Below, one piece after another: positions 50,584 through 58,647 of a stretch of DNA of 64,000 bases. The first letter of the stretch is position 1; each line of letters begins with the position of its first letter. This stretch comes from Paenibacillus_G sp049942825. Its GTDB lineage: Bacteria > Bacillota > Bacilli > Paenibacillales > NBRC-103111. Location: assembly GCF_049942825.1 (NCBI RefSeq), contig NZ_CP187970.1, positions 5,766,001 to 5,830,000 of the forward strand, written 5' to 3'. The notes under the pieces are model-generated. The model was not told the origin of the DNA and ran no database searches. It was given only the letters and a program-made list of their open reading frames with translations. Made by a program: the position numbers and the translations under genes.

Positions 50584-51989
50584 CCCCGATCCCGCATCCT
50601 GGCGTCGTGGTTATCCATCAGGGTGCGCCATTCCTCCTCCGAAAGGCCGTCTTGCTTCTCTTCGGGCACTTCCGTATCCTTCGTCTCCGCTCCTGGTGCC
50701 GCCCCGCCTAAGCTGCCGAATCGCCGTTGCCGGACCTCGTCTTCTGTCAGCACTCCTGATGCGATATACTTCTCATCCGTTTCCGCCTGCAGCTTGCGGA
50801 TCTTGGCGTCCGTCTCCTGGTCCACGTTCCAGAGCGGGTTGAAGACGACCTCCCAATCAAGGGAGTCCGGGTCGATCGAGCCGCCGAGCTCCCCGTCGGC
50901 GATCAGTAGGTACCGGATCAGCCGCTCGATGTGCGGCCGCAGCTCCGTCTCCTGGGCGGCTGCGATCCGGCTATAGTAGTTCAGGACGTCGTACTGCGCG
51001 CCGGCGATCGTGCCTGCCTCCTGCCCTTTGATGACGCTCTTCGGCATCTTGGCCGAACCGCTCAGCGACTCCCACACGAAGTCTAACAGGTAGTTGATGC
51101 CGGTCACGTTCGTGGTGACCTTATCAATATCCTCGTTCTCGCCTATGATAGCGAGCGCCTCAGTGCGGAACATAAAGTCAGCAAGCATCTGAAACTCGGC
51201 CTTTTCTTCCCTGGTCATCTGGTTCACGCCGTCGGACTTATACCGCTTGAACGTATAGTCGTAGAGGATCTGACCGACAGACCAAAGCGCCGTATCAAAC
51301 ACGCTCAGCACGTCCCACATCGGCTCTAAGATGGATTGCCCTTGGTATTCATCCTCCAAGCGGCGGGTTTGATCATGGAATACTCGGCTGCGGTGAATTT
51401 CCCCGCTCGTATCAATGCCGGCAAGGATCTGCTCTCCGATCTTGCTCCGTCGGTTGATCTGGAAGTATTCCACCTGGCCGTAGCCTGGCGAGAACATATC
51501 CTCGTTGAGGATGAAATTGTTGACCTTGTAGGAGCTGAAGGCATGCAAGTAATCGATGCGAAGCAGCTGCTTCTCCTCGAGCGGCTGTTCCAGGGTGAAG
51601 GGCGATTTTTGAGACGCACCGATAGAGACGAAACCGTCACCGTGCAGCCGTTCATACCGCCGCATGTCACAGTAACACTCCTTGCATTTGAGATCTCTCA
51701 TCTTCCGCATGAGCTTATCCTGCAGGCTTAGGTCTTTCATCTTGATGGTAATCCAGCTTCGCGTCATGTCTTCGGATGGGATATCCACGATGTTTTGGAC
51801 AATTTGATTCGATGCATAGTAGTTGAGCAGCTCCTGGTGAGATAGCTTGCGCCGGTTCATGTTAATGCGCTGCCGGGTGAGGGCATCCTTTGTGCCGCCC
51901 TTGCCGTGGCCCACCAGGAAGTCGGTGCGGTAGGCGTTGTACCCGCTCCGCATGTTGTCGAGCCTAAATTCTGCTTTTTCCCTACTCAA
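50580..51989 (-). CDS. Portal protein (DUF1073-like, 469 aa)
   Basis: Typical DUF1073 features: NQIVQNIVDIPSEDMTRSWI, DGFVSIGA, FWQ-type VWESLSGSAKMPKSVIKGQEAGT, then DVLNYYSRIAAAQETELRPHIERLIRYLL. The portal forms the dodecameric DNA entry ring. The TTG at 51989 is best placed relative to the SD AGGAGGTGA; an ATG at 52007 overlapping the terminase stop is the alternative. It overlaps the MuF gene by four bases. Confidence 0.88.
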   Translation of the reverse strand: MSREKAEFRLDNMRSGYNAYRTDFLVGHGKGGTKDALTRQRINMNRRKLSHQELLNYYASNQIVQNIVDIPSEDMTRSWITIKMKDLSLQDKLMRKMRDLKCKECYCDMRRYERLHGDGFVSIGASQKSPFTLEQPLEEKQLLRIDYLHAFSSYKVNNFILNEDMFSPGYGQVEYFQINRRSKIGEQILAGIDTSGEIHRSRVFHDQTRRLEDEYQGQSILEPMWDVLSVFDTALWSVGQILYDYTFKRYKSDGVNQMTREEKAEFQMLADFMFRTEALAIIGENEDIDKVTTNVTGINYLLDFVWESLSGSAKMPKSVIKGQEAGTIAGAQYDVLNYYSRIAAAQETELRPHIERLIRYLLIADGELGGSIDPDSLDWEVVFNPLWNVDQETDAKIRKLQAETDEKYIASGVLTEDEVRQRRFGSLGGAAPGAETKDTEVPEEKQDGLSEEEWRTLMDNHDARMRDRG

Positions 51990-52003
51990 AGTCTCACCTC
52001 CTG

Positions 52004-53305
52004 TCATGATGCCGAAAGCCGCCGCATGCGATCGAGCGGGTTGGCTCCTTTGTGGACGATCGTGTAAACGAAGTACCGGTCTCCGTCCATATGGTGGTCG
52101 TTCTGCTTGACCGGCTTCTCCTCGCCCCGATCCGCAGCCTTCTCGTCCCAAATGTAGGAGCTGTACTCTCGGATCGTCTCCTTGCAAATATCGTTGTATT
52201 TGATCGTGCCGGCGTTCAGCTCCATGGCCACCGCATGGATGCCCTCGAGCACGTCGTTCTTTGCCTTGATCACGCCGAAGCGGCCGTGCTTCTGGATTGT
52301 GGCAATGAAGGAGGCAGCCGATGGGTCAATGATGATGCCTTTCACCGGAGCATCCCCAACGAACTTGACTAGCTCTGCATAATACTCTTCGTTGTCCTTC
52401 TGTTTGCCTTCTTTGCGGCCGTCATAGTGAAATTCATCGATCTTGTACCAAACGCCCTGGGAGAGGCCCCACAAGCCGTAAGCCATCGGGTTCTGCGTGC
52501 CGTAGTCGCAGCTGACATAGTACTTCATATACCGGCGTTCGACCGTCTTCACGACGTGCTTTCCGCCCACTTCTGCATCGAACATGTCGTAGATTACGCC
52601 ACTGGCCATCACCCACAGCCCAAGGATGTAACGTTTGTAGAAGACCCCTGTATATTGGCTGAAGTACCTCTTCTTGGTTTCAGCGTCGAGTGAAAGGTTG
52701 TCATCCATTGTGAAGTGAATATGGAGAGCATTTTTCTTCTCGAGCTTGTCCAGCCATTCAACCTTGAACCAGTGATAAGGGCCGGCAGGGTTGCAGTTGA
52801 ACCAAAACTTAGCCCCCGATATCGAGCATCGAGCTGTCGCCTGGTTGACGAAGGACTCAGGCATCAGCGCAACCTCGTCGAAGAACATGCCGGCGAGCGT
52901 GACGCCCTGAATCAAATCCTGGGAACGTTCGTCTTTACCGCCGAAGAGGTAAAAGTCATTGGAGACGCCGCCCCTGCTGATCGTGAGATAATTGGCGCCG
53001 TGCTTATCGGTGACGTTATACCCACGGCCTCGCAGAATCATCTTGAGCGGGCCGACCACGTTCCGCCGCAGGGCCCCGATCGTCTTGCCGGCCATGCCGA
53101 ACTGCTGCCCGTCGAAGTTTTCCGTCGCCCAGGCGACATACGAGAAGCACATGGCCACCGTCTTGCCGGCCCGGACAGATCCGTCACAGATCACCGCGTG
53201 TTTGTCGGCATGTGGGCTCCCCTTCATCCACCAGGTAAGTACCTGAATCTGCTTCTTGGAGAAGGGTTTCCAGCGGAAGGTGGACTGCTTACGTTTGATC
53301 GCCAT
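52004..53305 (-). CDS. Terminase large subunit (PBSX/Terminase_3 type)
   Basis: 433 aa. The N-terminal ATPase has a Walker A-like DGSVRAGKTV and Walker B GMFFDEVAL, then FNCNPAGPYHWFK. The C-terminal RNase H-like nuclease contains YVSCDYGTQNPMAYGLW and GIIIDPSAASFI acidic positions. It drives DNA packaging with the small subunit and portal. It overlaps both neighbours. Confidence 0.95.
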   Translation of the reverse strand: MAIKRKQSTFRWKPFSKKQIQVLTWWMKGSPHADKHAVICDGSVRAGKTVAMCFSYVAWATENFDGQQFGMAGKTIGALRRNVVGPLKMILRGRGYNVTDKHGANYLTISRGGVSNDFYLFGGKDERSQDLIQGVTLAGMFFDEVALMPESFVNQATARCSISGAKFWFNCNPAGPYHWFKVEWLDKLEKKNALHIHFTMDDNLSLDAETKKRYFSQYTGVFYKRYILGLWVMASGVIYDMFDAEVGGKHVVKTVERRYMKYYVSCDYGTQNPMAYGLWGLSQGVWYKIDEFHYDGRKEGKQKDNEEYYAELVKFVGDAPVKGIIIDPSAASFIATIQKHGRFGVIKAKNDVLEGIHAVAMELNAGTIKYNDICKETIREYSSYIWDEKAADRGEEKPVKQNDHHMDGDRYFVYTIVHKGANPLDRMRRLSAS

Positions 53306-53891
53306 CGTCCCACACCTCGCTCACCTGGCCACGCAGCGCCTCGAGGAAGCCGTCATCCTGCAGCTCCTCATCCTGTACGTCGGAGCTCAGCAGCTTGATC
53401 TTGATCTCCAGGAGCTTCGTCTTGCTGTTCTGCACCCGGGTCAGAGCGTCTTCGATGGACAGCATCCGGTCCAGCTTCGAGCGCTTGCGGATCGTCTTCT
53501 CGGTGGTCTTGAGTGTCTCGCCGTCCGCCCCCGCCACCAGTTGCTGCTTACTTTGGGTCTCATCAGATTCCCATCCGCCAGCCACCTTGGCGATCCGCTG
53601 CAGCATGCGCCGCTCCCGGATCTCGAGAAGGCGGATCTCGTTGTTGATCTGCTCGAGCGGGTCGATCTTGACTGAATTAAAAAAGACGCGCTCATCTTCC
53701 TCGAGTGCGTCCAGCCATATCGCTTCATGCTCGCCGGTGGAAACGGCGTTCTTGTTGCCCTTCGGTGCGCCGGTGCTCTTACCTCCATGCATCCTGCAAC
53801 GGCCATTTTCCATCGCGCCATTCTTACACGTTCCGCCACCTCTTGTCTTGGCTCCACATCTTGCATGGGGTTGTTTTTCAGCAGCATCCAT
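53289..53891 (-). CDS. Terminase small subunit
   Basis: 200 aa. The N-terminus has a Cys/His cluster (CGAKTRGGGTCKNGAMENG...CRMHGG) leading into the GKSTGAPKGNKNA motif typical of PBSX-like small terminases. A long helical oligomerisation region follows. It recognises the packaging site. It is the first packaging gene in the late operon. Confidence 0.88.
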   Translation of the reverse strand: MDAAEKQPHARCGAKTRGGGTCKNGAMENGRCRMHGGKSTGAPKGNKNAVSTGEHEAIWLDALEEDERVFFNSVKIDPLEQINNEIRLLEIRERRMLQRIAKVAGGWESDETQSKQQLVAGADGETLKTTEKTIRKRSKLDRMLSIEDALTRVQNSKTKLLEIKIKLLSSDVQDEELQDDGFLEALRGQVSEVWDDGDQT

Positions 53892-53992
53892 TTACACGAA
53901 TCACCACCTCCGATTGATGTTACCTCACATTCAGAACTAGGCCTATTTCCTCGTTTCTACGTAAAATCGGACATGTATAAGATTGGCAAGCA

Positions 53993-54124
53993 TCACGCCT
54001 TAGAATCGATTCTCGGGGCTCGTTTTCCTGTCATCAGCCCCATGAACTTCCCCCACACATACAGCGCGAGGACATGCTCGCCATTGTACTTGCAAATGTA
54101 CTCCCAGCGTATATGGGACTTCAC
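53993..54124 (-). CDS. Tiny conserved-looking protein upstream of terminase (43 aa)
   Basis: The GTG at 54124 has SD GGAGGTGAG. Product begins MKSHIRWEYICKYNGEHVLA and ends LMTGKRAPRIDSKA. Many aromatic residues suggest a folded peptide. Longer readings run into a terminator and are unlikely. Function unknown. Confidence 0.55.
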   Translation of the reverse strand: MKSHIRWEYICKYNGEHVLALYVWGKFMGLMTGKRAPRIDSKA

Positions 54125-54151
54125 GGTTCTCACCTCCACCTCCAGGAAAAA

Positions 54152-54174
54152 GAAAAAAGCACCCACTTGGGTGC
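54152..54174 (-). terminator. Terminator after the membrane wHTH-like gene
   Basis: On the minus strand GCACCC, AAGT, GGGTGC, TTTTTTC. It ends the 251-aa membrane protein gene as its own unit ahead of terminase. Confidence 0.85.
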
Positions 54175-54183
54175 CGGAAAGCA

Positions 54184-54939
54184 TCACTCATTACTCCGTA
54201 CATATAAACCGTCTTCTCGTTGAATAATTATTCCTTCCTCTAGACTCTTCTTCACCTGCTCATTTATCATATCTATACTTACGTCTATGTTATATAAACC
54301 TTGAAATGCATTGTAAATTTTTGATGTGCCTATTTTGGTACCCGGAGGCAGAGATTTTATTACATTTCGAACCCTAATAACATTATTTAAGTAATCCCGA
54401 TACGCTTGCTGCATGCGGTCTTTATCATTCCTAATGGTGAGAGAAGTCTTAAGATCATTGGTCGCCTCTTCGACTTTATCATTAACAATGAGCATTATAT
54501 CTTCTTTGCTCATGGTTTTCGCCTCAGACAACCCCTTTTCCAGCTCGCTTTTAATGTTGTTCTTAATTTCGTCTATTTTCAAATCCTTTTCCTTATTAAA
54601 TTCACGAGGGTCGAAATTATTTAGCTTTGTATCCATCTGATTTACCTTCTCTCGTAACTCACCCAAGATAAGATTAATCTGGTCCTTTACTTCGTCACCC
54701 TTAGTCGCTTCTCTTACTGAAATGTAAATTGCGACTGCACCGAGAGCTGTGGATACAAACGTGGATACAAATGAGACTACGGTCATTACCATTTCTTTGT
54801 AAAACACCGTAAAAATTTGAGCGTAGAGTAAAAAACAGACTAGCCAAACCCAGTCTTGTGTTCGCCAACGTTTTTCCGAGGTTATTATTATCTTCTCTAT
54901 TTCCTGAGATTTTTTCTGACTATTCTCCTGATTTTCCAA
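54184..54939 (-). CDS. Membrane protein with coiled coil and winged-helix-like C-terminus (251 aa)
   Basis: Two transmembrane segments (about 30-47 and 50-75), a coiled coil (about 88-165) and a C-terminal domain (about 185-251; PPGTKIGTSKIYNAFQGLYN...SLEEGIIIQREDGLYV) with the pattern of a winged helix. The start is the TTG at 54939, with AAAGGGGAG six bases upstream. The gene is clearly more AT-rich than its neighbours and has its own terminator, typical of an accessory gene gained by transfer. A small perfect hairpin precedes the SD. Function not recognised; superinfection exclusion or host sensing are possibilities. Confidence 0.75.
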   Translation of the reverse strand: MENQENSQKKSQEIEKIIITSEKRWRTQDWVWLVCFLLYAQIFTVFYKEMVMTVVSFVSTFVSTALGAVAIYISVREATKGDEVKDQINLILGELREKVNQMDTKLNNFDPREFNKEKDLKIDEIKNNIKSELEKGLSEAKTMSKEDIMLIVNDKVEEATNDLKTSLTIRNDKDRMQQAYRDYLNNVIRVRNVIKSLPPGTKIGTSKIYNAFQGLYNIDVSIDMINEQVKKSLEEGIIIQREDGLYVRSNE

Positions 54940-54957
54940 GTCTATCTCCCCTTTTAC

Positions 54958-55232
54958 GATTGTCTTCGACAATCAAGAGGAAAAACCTTCTAACTTGGTT
55001 TCTAAAAATTGCTTTATCCCTTCCTCAGTGGATCCACCGTCACTGAGCAAGGGACAAAGTCCCTTGTTTAGGGAGACAAGTCGATCCCTAAAGTGGGGCA
55101 TTTCACCCCACCTCATATCACACCCCTGACGACTGGCGTCTAAGGAACAAGTCCCACAGCATGACCGAGTGCCTGAGGTGATATGGGTCCATTAGGCATT
55201 ACCCGCAGCGGTGAATCAGCTGCTGTAATGCC
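54958..55232. ncRNA. Array of seven hairpins, candidate structured RNA
   Basis: Perfect stems, in order: 54958-54964/54968-54974 (7 bp), 55024-55030/55041-55047 (7), 55048-55055/55059-55066 (8), 55067-55074/55085-55092 (8), 55093-55098/55106-55111 (6), 55114-55121/55178-55185 (8, enclosing a 56-base loop with a smaller GACG/CGTC stem), and 55195-55202/55225-55232 (8) containing 55205-55209/55219-55223 (5). Four of them abut with no spacer. No coding frame with an SD is visible in the 340-base gap. Extra G-U pairs (55031/55040, 55113/55186) favour the plus strand slightly, but the strand is unproven. It could be an RNA gene, a leader of the membrane gene, or a packaging site. Confidence 0.6.
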
Positions 55233-55279
55233 ATGTTACCAACGAATTTGCCTTCAAAAGTCGCATAAAAGTCGCATCT

Positions 55280-55654
55280 TTATCGCCAGCCAATACGCTC
55301 GGCCACGGCGGCCACGATCTCGTCGCGCCACCGGATCGCCGTCGTTCGGTTACAGAATAATCTATGAGCTATCCCATCCCAGGTAAGCAGCTGCGGGTTG
55401 GTCCAGTACCGGAGCTTCACCAGCTCCTGTTTGTCCGGAGTCAACCGGAAGACTACGCCTTCGATTGCATCCACAATCATCTGCATCTGCTCGAGTTGCC
55501 GGTGCTTCATGATCATCGTCCCGGGGCATCCGGGGGACTTCTCATTCAGCAGCTCGTTCTTTACCCGGACGATCTCTTTTCTAGTCTCGTGGTAAGCAGC
55601 AAGCTCCGACTCCACATGATGGAATGTACCCTTCTTGATCTTTATCTGACTCAT
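55280..55654 (-). CDS. RinA/ArpU-type late transcription regulator (124 aa)
   Basis: The C-terminal half (RLTPDKQELVKLRYWTNPQ, then TWDGIAHRLFCNRTTAIRWRDEIV...IGW) is a sigma-region-4-like helix-turn-helix found in RinA and ArpU proteins, which activate phage late operons. Position just ahead of the packaging genes fits. I start it at the ATG at 55654; a GTG three codons earlier is possible. Confidence 0.8.
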   Translation of the reverse strand: MSQIKIKKGTFHHVESELAAYHETRKEIVRVKNELLNEKSPGCPGTMIMKHRQLEQMQMIVDAIEGVVFRLTPDKQELVKLRYWTNPQLLTWDGIAHRLFCNRTTAIRWRDEIVAAVAERIGWR

Positions 55655-55710
55655 CCCCCGCACCCCTCACCGTATGATATACTGTGGTTGTGCGTTACTA
55701 CTCAAATCCT

Positions 55711-55750
55711 AGCCCCGCCGATCCTCCCAAGATCGACGGGGCCTTTTTTT
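55711..55750 (+). terminator. Rightward terminator facing against the prophage genes
   Basis: AGCCCCGCCGATC, loop CTCCCAA, GATCGACGGGGC, then CTTTTTTT on the plus strand. The minus strand lacks a U-run after the stem. All genes nearby are leftward, so it implies a rightward transcript entering from about 55000-55700, antisense to the late regulator gene. Confidence 0.75.
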
Positions 55751-55931
55751 ATCTAACGATGAATCCGAGCTTCGAAAGCTCCCGCTTCTCGACTTCGGTC
55801 CAGCCGCTGGAGGACTGCGGGCTCACGCCGGTGATTGACCGGAAGGCGCCCTGCAGGACCAGGACGGACTGATTCTCGAATTTAGCGATGTAGTTTCCTG
55901 TTGCATGCTTGTGGTATACGATGGTGTACAT
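55749..55931 (-). CDS. Small phage protein, unknown (60 aa)
   Basis: Starts MYTIVYHKHATGNYIAKFEN with SD GAGGAGG. It has a beta-beta-alpha-like pattern. It is the last of a run of small early genes before the late regulator. Not recognised. Confidence 0.6.
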   Translation of the reverse strand: MYTIVYHKHATGNYIAKFENQSVLVLQGAFRSITGVSPQSSSGWTEVEKRELSKLGFIVR

Positions 55932-55933
55932 GA

Positions 55934-56155
55934 TTATTTGCCATCCTCCTCGAAAATGAAATGCTCGTGCAAGAAGTCCCGCAGCACCTTGGCGTGCCAG
56001 GTGTTAAGCCAGATAGACTTGGCTGGAACCACCGCGCCCTGCTCACCTTCAAACTCTTGCTGTGCTTCGAAAATCGTTAGGCTGCCGTTACTCACCATGG
56101 CCACTACGGTATTGTTCAGGGCCGCCGCCACTGGCTTCTTCGATTTCACTTTCAT
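55934..56155 (-). CDS. Small phage protein, unknown (73 aa)
   Basis: Starts MKVKSKKPVAAALNNTVVAM with SD GGAGGGATG eight bases upstream. One helical and one beta-rich part. It follows the 112-aa gene by three bases. Not recognised. Confidence 0.6.
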   Translation of the reverse strand: MKVKSKKPVAAALNNTVVAMVSNGSLTIFEAQQEFEGEQGAVVPAKSIWLNTWHAKVLRDFLHEHFIFEEDGK

Positions 56156-56158
56156 TGT

Positions 56159-56497
56159 TCATCCCTCCGGATATTCTTGGATTGCTTCGAGCTGCTCGTC
56201 GCACTCTGCGTCAGACCACTGATCCATCACGTGCTCTTCGAATCCCGCTGCTCTAAGAATCTGCCGACTTGTTTTATCGATACGGTAGACCTTCCACTCG
56301 CCGCTATCAAGCTTGCTCTGTGCTTTTTCCGGAGTTACCCATCCATGTGATCCATCGGGATACACCGTTCTGATATGTCCAGTCTCATAACCGTCTTCAT
56401 CCCGGTGAAAAGAGATCATCATGTTGCCTACCGACGAGCACTTAACAAACTCGCAACCATCGATATCCTCGATCTGAAAGTTCTTAACGTGATTCAT
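56159..56497 (-). CDS. Small acidic phage protein, unknown (112 aa)
   Basis: Beta-rich N-terminal half (FQIEDIDGCEFVKCSSVG, SFHRDEDGYETGHIRTVYPD) and an acidic helical end. It lies within the small early gene run. Not recognised. Confidence 0.6.
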   Translation of the reverse strand: MNHVKNFQIEDIDGCEFVKCSSVGNMMISFHRDEDGYETGHIRTVYPDGSHGWVTPEKAQSKLDSGEWKVYRIDKTSRQILRAAGFEEHVMDQWSDAECDEQLEAIQEYPEG

Positions 56498-56522
56498 ACA
56501 AAAGCCTCCCTTTGTTCAGTTG

Positions 56523-56798
56523 TCAAAGTTGCTCTGTAAAAACGTGTATTACCAAATTCCCGCCGTGCATGCTGACCGTGTCCAGGAACCGATATTCCTC
56601 GATATCTTCTGTAATGCGGTGCCCTGTGCCATAAAGTAAAATTACGATCTTCTCGGTTTCTTTCAGATCGGTGTCGACCAGGGCGTAGATATTGATCCCG
56701 CCATACTGTTCTTGGGCCGAGAGTACTCGTGAACCTTTGGGCAGTTCAAGCAGCTGCTTGTTCTGGAGCTCGATTGGATATTTATAGATCGTTCGCAT
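56523..56798 (-). CDS. Small phage protein of the DUF7352 type (91 aa)
   Basis: MRTIYKYPIELQNKQLLELP followed by GSRVLSAQEQYGGINIYALVD is the pattern of a small beta protein common in phage genomes. The ATG at 56798 has SD GGGAGG. Function unknown. The family label is from memory of its pattern. Confidence 0.65.
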   Translation of the reverse strand: MRTIYKYPIELQNKQLLELPKGSRVLSAQEQYGGINIYALVDTDLKETEKIVILLYGTGHRITEDIEEYRFLDTVSMHGGNLVIHVFTEQL

Positions 56799-56837
56799 TG
56801 GATTCCTCCCATGTCCCTCCGTATTCAAACTTGTCCG

Positions 56838-57020
56838 TTACTCCGATGTTTGAATTATTGCAGCAATTTCTGAACACATAATGACCATCCTTGATCCCAC
56901 ATGAAGCGCGGCTCCCTCTTTCAGAGAGATATTAGATAGCATCTTATCGATACTATTTTCATTCTCAAAAATTATCGATTGTCCGCTTTTAAGAATGATC
57001 TTGTATTGAACTAATTTCAC
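56838..57020 (-). CDS. Small phage protein, unknown (60 aa)
   Basis: GTG start at 57020 with GGGAGGG upstream; begins MKLVQYKIILKSGQSIIFEN. Beta strands then a helix with a conserved-looking ALHVGSRMVIMCSEIAAII end. Not recognised. Confidence 0.55.
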   Translation of the reverse strand: MKLVQYKIILKSGQSIIFENENSIDKMLSNISLKEGAALHVGSRMVIMCSEIAAIIQTSE

Positions 57021-57056
57021 CTTTTTCCCTCCCCATGTATTTGAGCGCTCATTTTC

Positions 57057-58619
57057 TTACACTAGCTGCATTTCCAGTTGATGACTTCCTTTGTAAGGGA
57101 CCTCTGATCTGCAGAGTTCCGGCAGGTTTGCTTTCACGAGGGCTTCAGCGAACGGAGGCGGCACTGAGTTTCCGCACCGTGCAACCTGGGCTGACTTCGG
57201 ATATCGTTTGCCGACTGCATCCCGATCGATGATGTACTCTTTCGGGAAACCTTGTGCCGCAAAGAGCTCTTGAGGCTCGAGCATTCTCATGCCGATATCG
57301 ACGATCTGGAAATCTTGTCCTTCCACTGTAACCAAGCCGAACCGATCTTTGGTCACCACTGTATGCAGTGGGTCCTTGAGTTCTTGGCCAATTCCGGTAC
57401 CGTAATAGGCCATCAGGAAGGTCCTGACCTCTCCTACATGCAGCCCCCCTGCCGTAATGGTTGGCATAGGTTCGGTTACCGGCTGGCCGTCCTGGCAGGT
57501 CCCGCGTAGCTTGATCAAGTTGCTTGTGACGATGGCTGTTTTGCCTCCGCCGCCGGCCATTACGGTTCCGGTCGGCTCCTTCATAGAGCTGCCTACCGAT
57601 TCACCAAAATGCCTGGCGAGGAACGCTGCAGCTACCGCGAATTTATTTCCCCCGGCTGTAACTGTGCCCACCGGTTTGTCGAGGTCCAGTACTCTGGGAT
57701 CTTGACCCTTTCTCTCCCCGTACCCCATTTGTATTAGGGATGGGCTGATAAGAAGGTGCTCTGCCTTAGTCGTTACCGTAGTTAGGGGATCGTTCACCTT
57801 GTACTGAAGCCGATCACCACCAAAACCAGTCTGGCCGATGCGAACGATAAACGGCTCCGGGTTGTCGATCACAAATCTCTGAATGCCCCGGGCTATTCGA
57901 CGTAAAGTGTTCTCGGCAAGCGGCTTACTCCGTTCGAAGATGCTGGGGCATGGAATCGACCAATCGATGATTTCCGCCGCTGTTCGCCATGGCTTCAGCT
58001 TCTTCGCCTTCACCGGCAGGCTTTCCGGGTTCCCGTGTGTAGGCTGCGGCCAGACGATCGGGCGACCGTCGCAACGGGCGATCAGGAAGAGTCGTTTCCG
58101 GATAGTTGGTGCTCCATAATCACAGGCTCGAAGCTCTCTCCATTCCACCTCGTAGCCTTGCCGGCGTAAGGCATTGACGAATGACCTGAAAGTACGGCCC
58201 TTCTGCTTCGGGTCCGGCCGACCGTCCTTTAACGGCCCCCAAGATGTAAATTCCTCGACGTTCTCGAGAATGATCACCCGCGGGCGGACAGTTGCAGCCC
58301 ACCGCAATGCAACCCATGCAAGGCCCCGAATATTCTTGTTTACTGGTTTGCCGCCCTTGGCTTTACTGAAGTGCTTGCAGTCAGGTGAGAACCAGGCAAG
58401 CCCTACCGGACGACCAGCTGCTGCTTGCCTCGGGTCCACGTCCCATACCGATTCACAATAATGCTCGGTCTCCGGATGATTTGCCTCATGCATGGCGATC
58501 GCCGCAGGGTCATGGTTAATTGCTACATCAACGCTGCGACCGATCGCTAGTTCAATGCCTGTACTCGCTCCGCCGCCGCCGGCGAAGTTATCCACCACAA
58601 TTTCTCTAAGCAGCTGCAT
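57057..58619 (-). CDS. DNA (cytosine-5) methyltransferase with repeat-built recognition region (520 aa)
   Basis: C5 methyltransferase. Motif I is NFAGGGGASTG (residues 11-21), motif IV is SPDCKHFS with catalytic C81 (PDC in place of the commoner PCQ), motif VI is LENVEEF (E118), motif VIII is IRKRLFLIA and motif X is RCGNSVPPP. Between VIII and X, five related segments of about 20-35 residues repeat a P-x(2)-T-[VI]-x(2)-[KG] theme. With no restriction gene nearby it is probably an orphan enzyme protecting phage DNA or marking the host. Start ATG with GAGGGG upstream. Confidence 0.92.
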   Translation of the reverse strand: MQLLREIVVDNFAGGGGASTGIELAIGRSVDVAINHDPAAIAMHEANHPETEHYCESVWDVDPRQAAAGRPVGLAWFSPDCKHFSKAKGGKPVNKNIRGLAWVALRWAATVRPRVIILENVEEFTSWGPLKDGRPDPKQKGRTFRSFVNALRRQGYEVEWRELRACDYGAPTIRKRLFLIARCDGRPIVWPQPTHGNPESLPVKAKKLKPWRTAAEIIDWSIPCPSIFERSKPLAENTLRRIARGIQRFVIDNPEPFIVRIGQTGFGGDRLQYKVNDPLTTVTTKAEHLLISPSLIQMGYGERKGQDPRVLDLDKPVGTVTAGGNKFAVAAAFLARHFGESVGSSMKEPTGTVMAGGGGKTAIVTSNLIKLRGTCQDGQPVTEPMPTITAGGLHVGEVRTFLMAYYGTGIGQELKDPLHTVVTKDRFGLVTVEGQDFQIVDIGMRMLEPQELFAAQGFPKEYIIDRDAVGKRYPKSAQVARCGNSVPPPFAEALVKANLPELCRSEVPYKGSHQLEMQLV

Positions 58620-58647
58620 TGGAACCCCTCGTTTCAGCGAGATAACT

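Noticed and set aside
54000..54203. 67-aa frame overlapping the 43-aa gene
   Set aside because: It reads through the terminator hairpin and is Gly/Pro/Arg-rich shadow; the other frame has a clean GTG with SD GGAGGTGAG.
54958..55232. CRISPR array or retron
   Set aside because: The hairpins differ in sequence and spacing, so they are not CRISPR repeats; there is no cas gene. There is no reverse transcriptase gene for a retron.
54958..55232. tRNA genes in the hairpin region
   Set aside because: No cloverleaf, no T-loop GTTCRANY motif and no CCA-type acceptor pairing could be traced.
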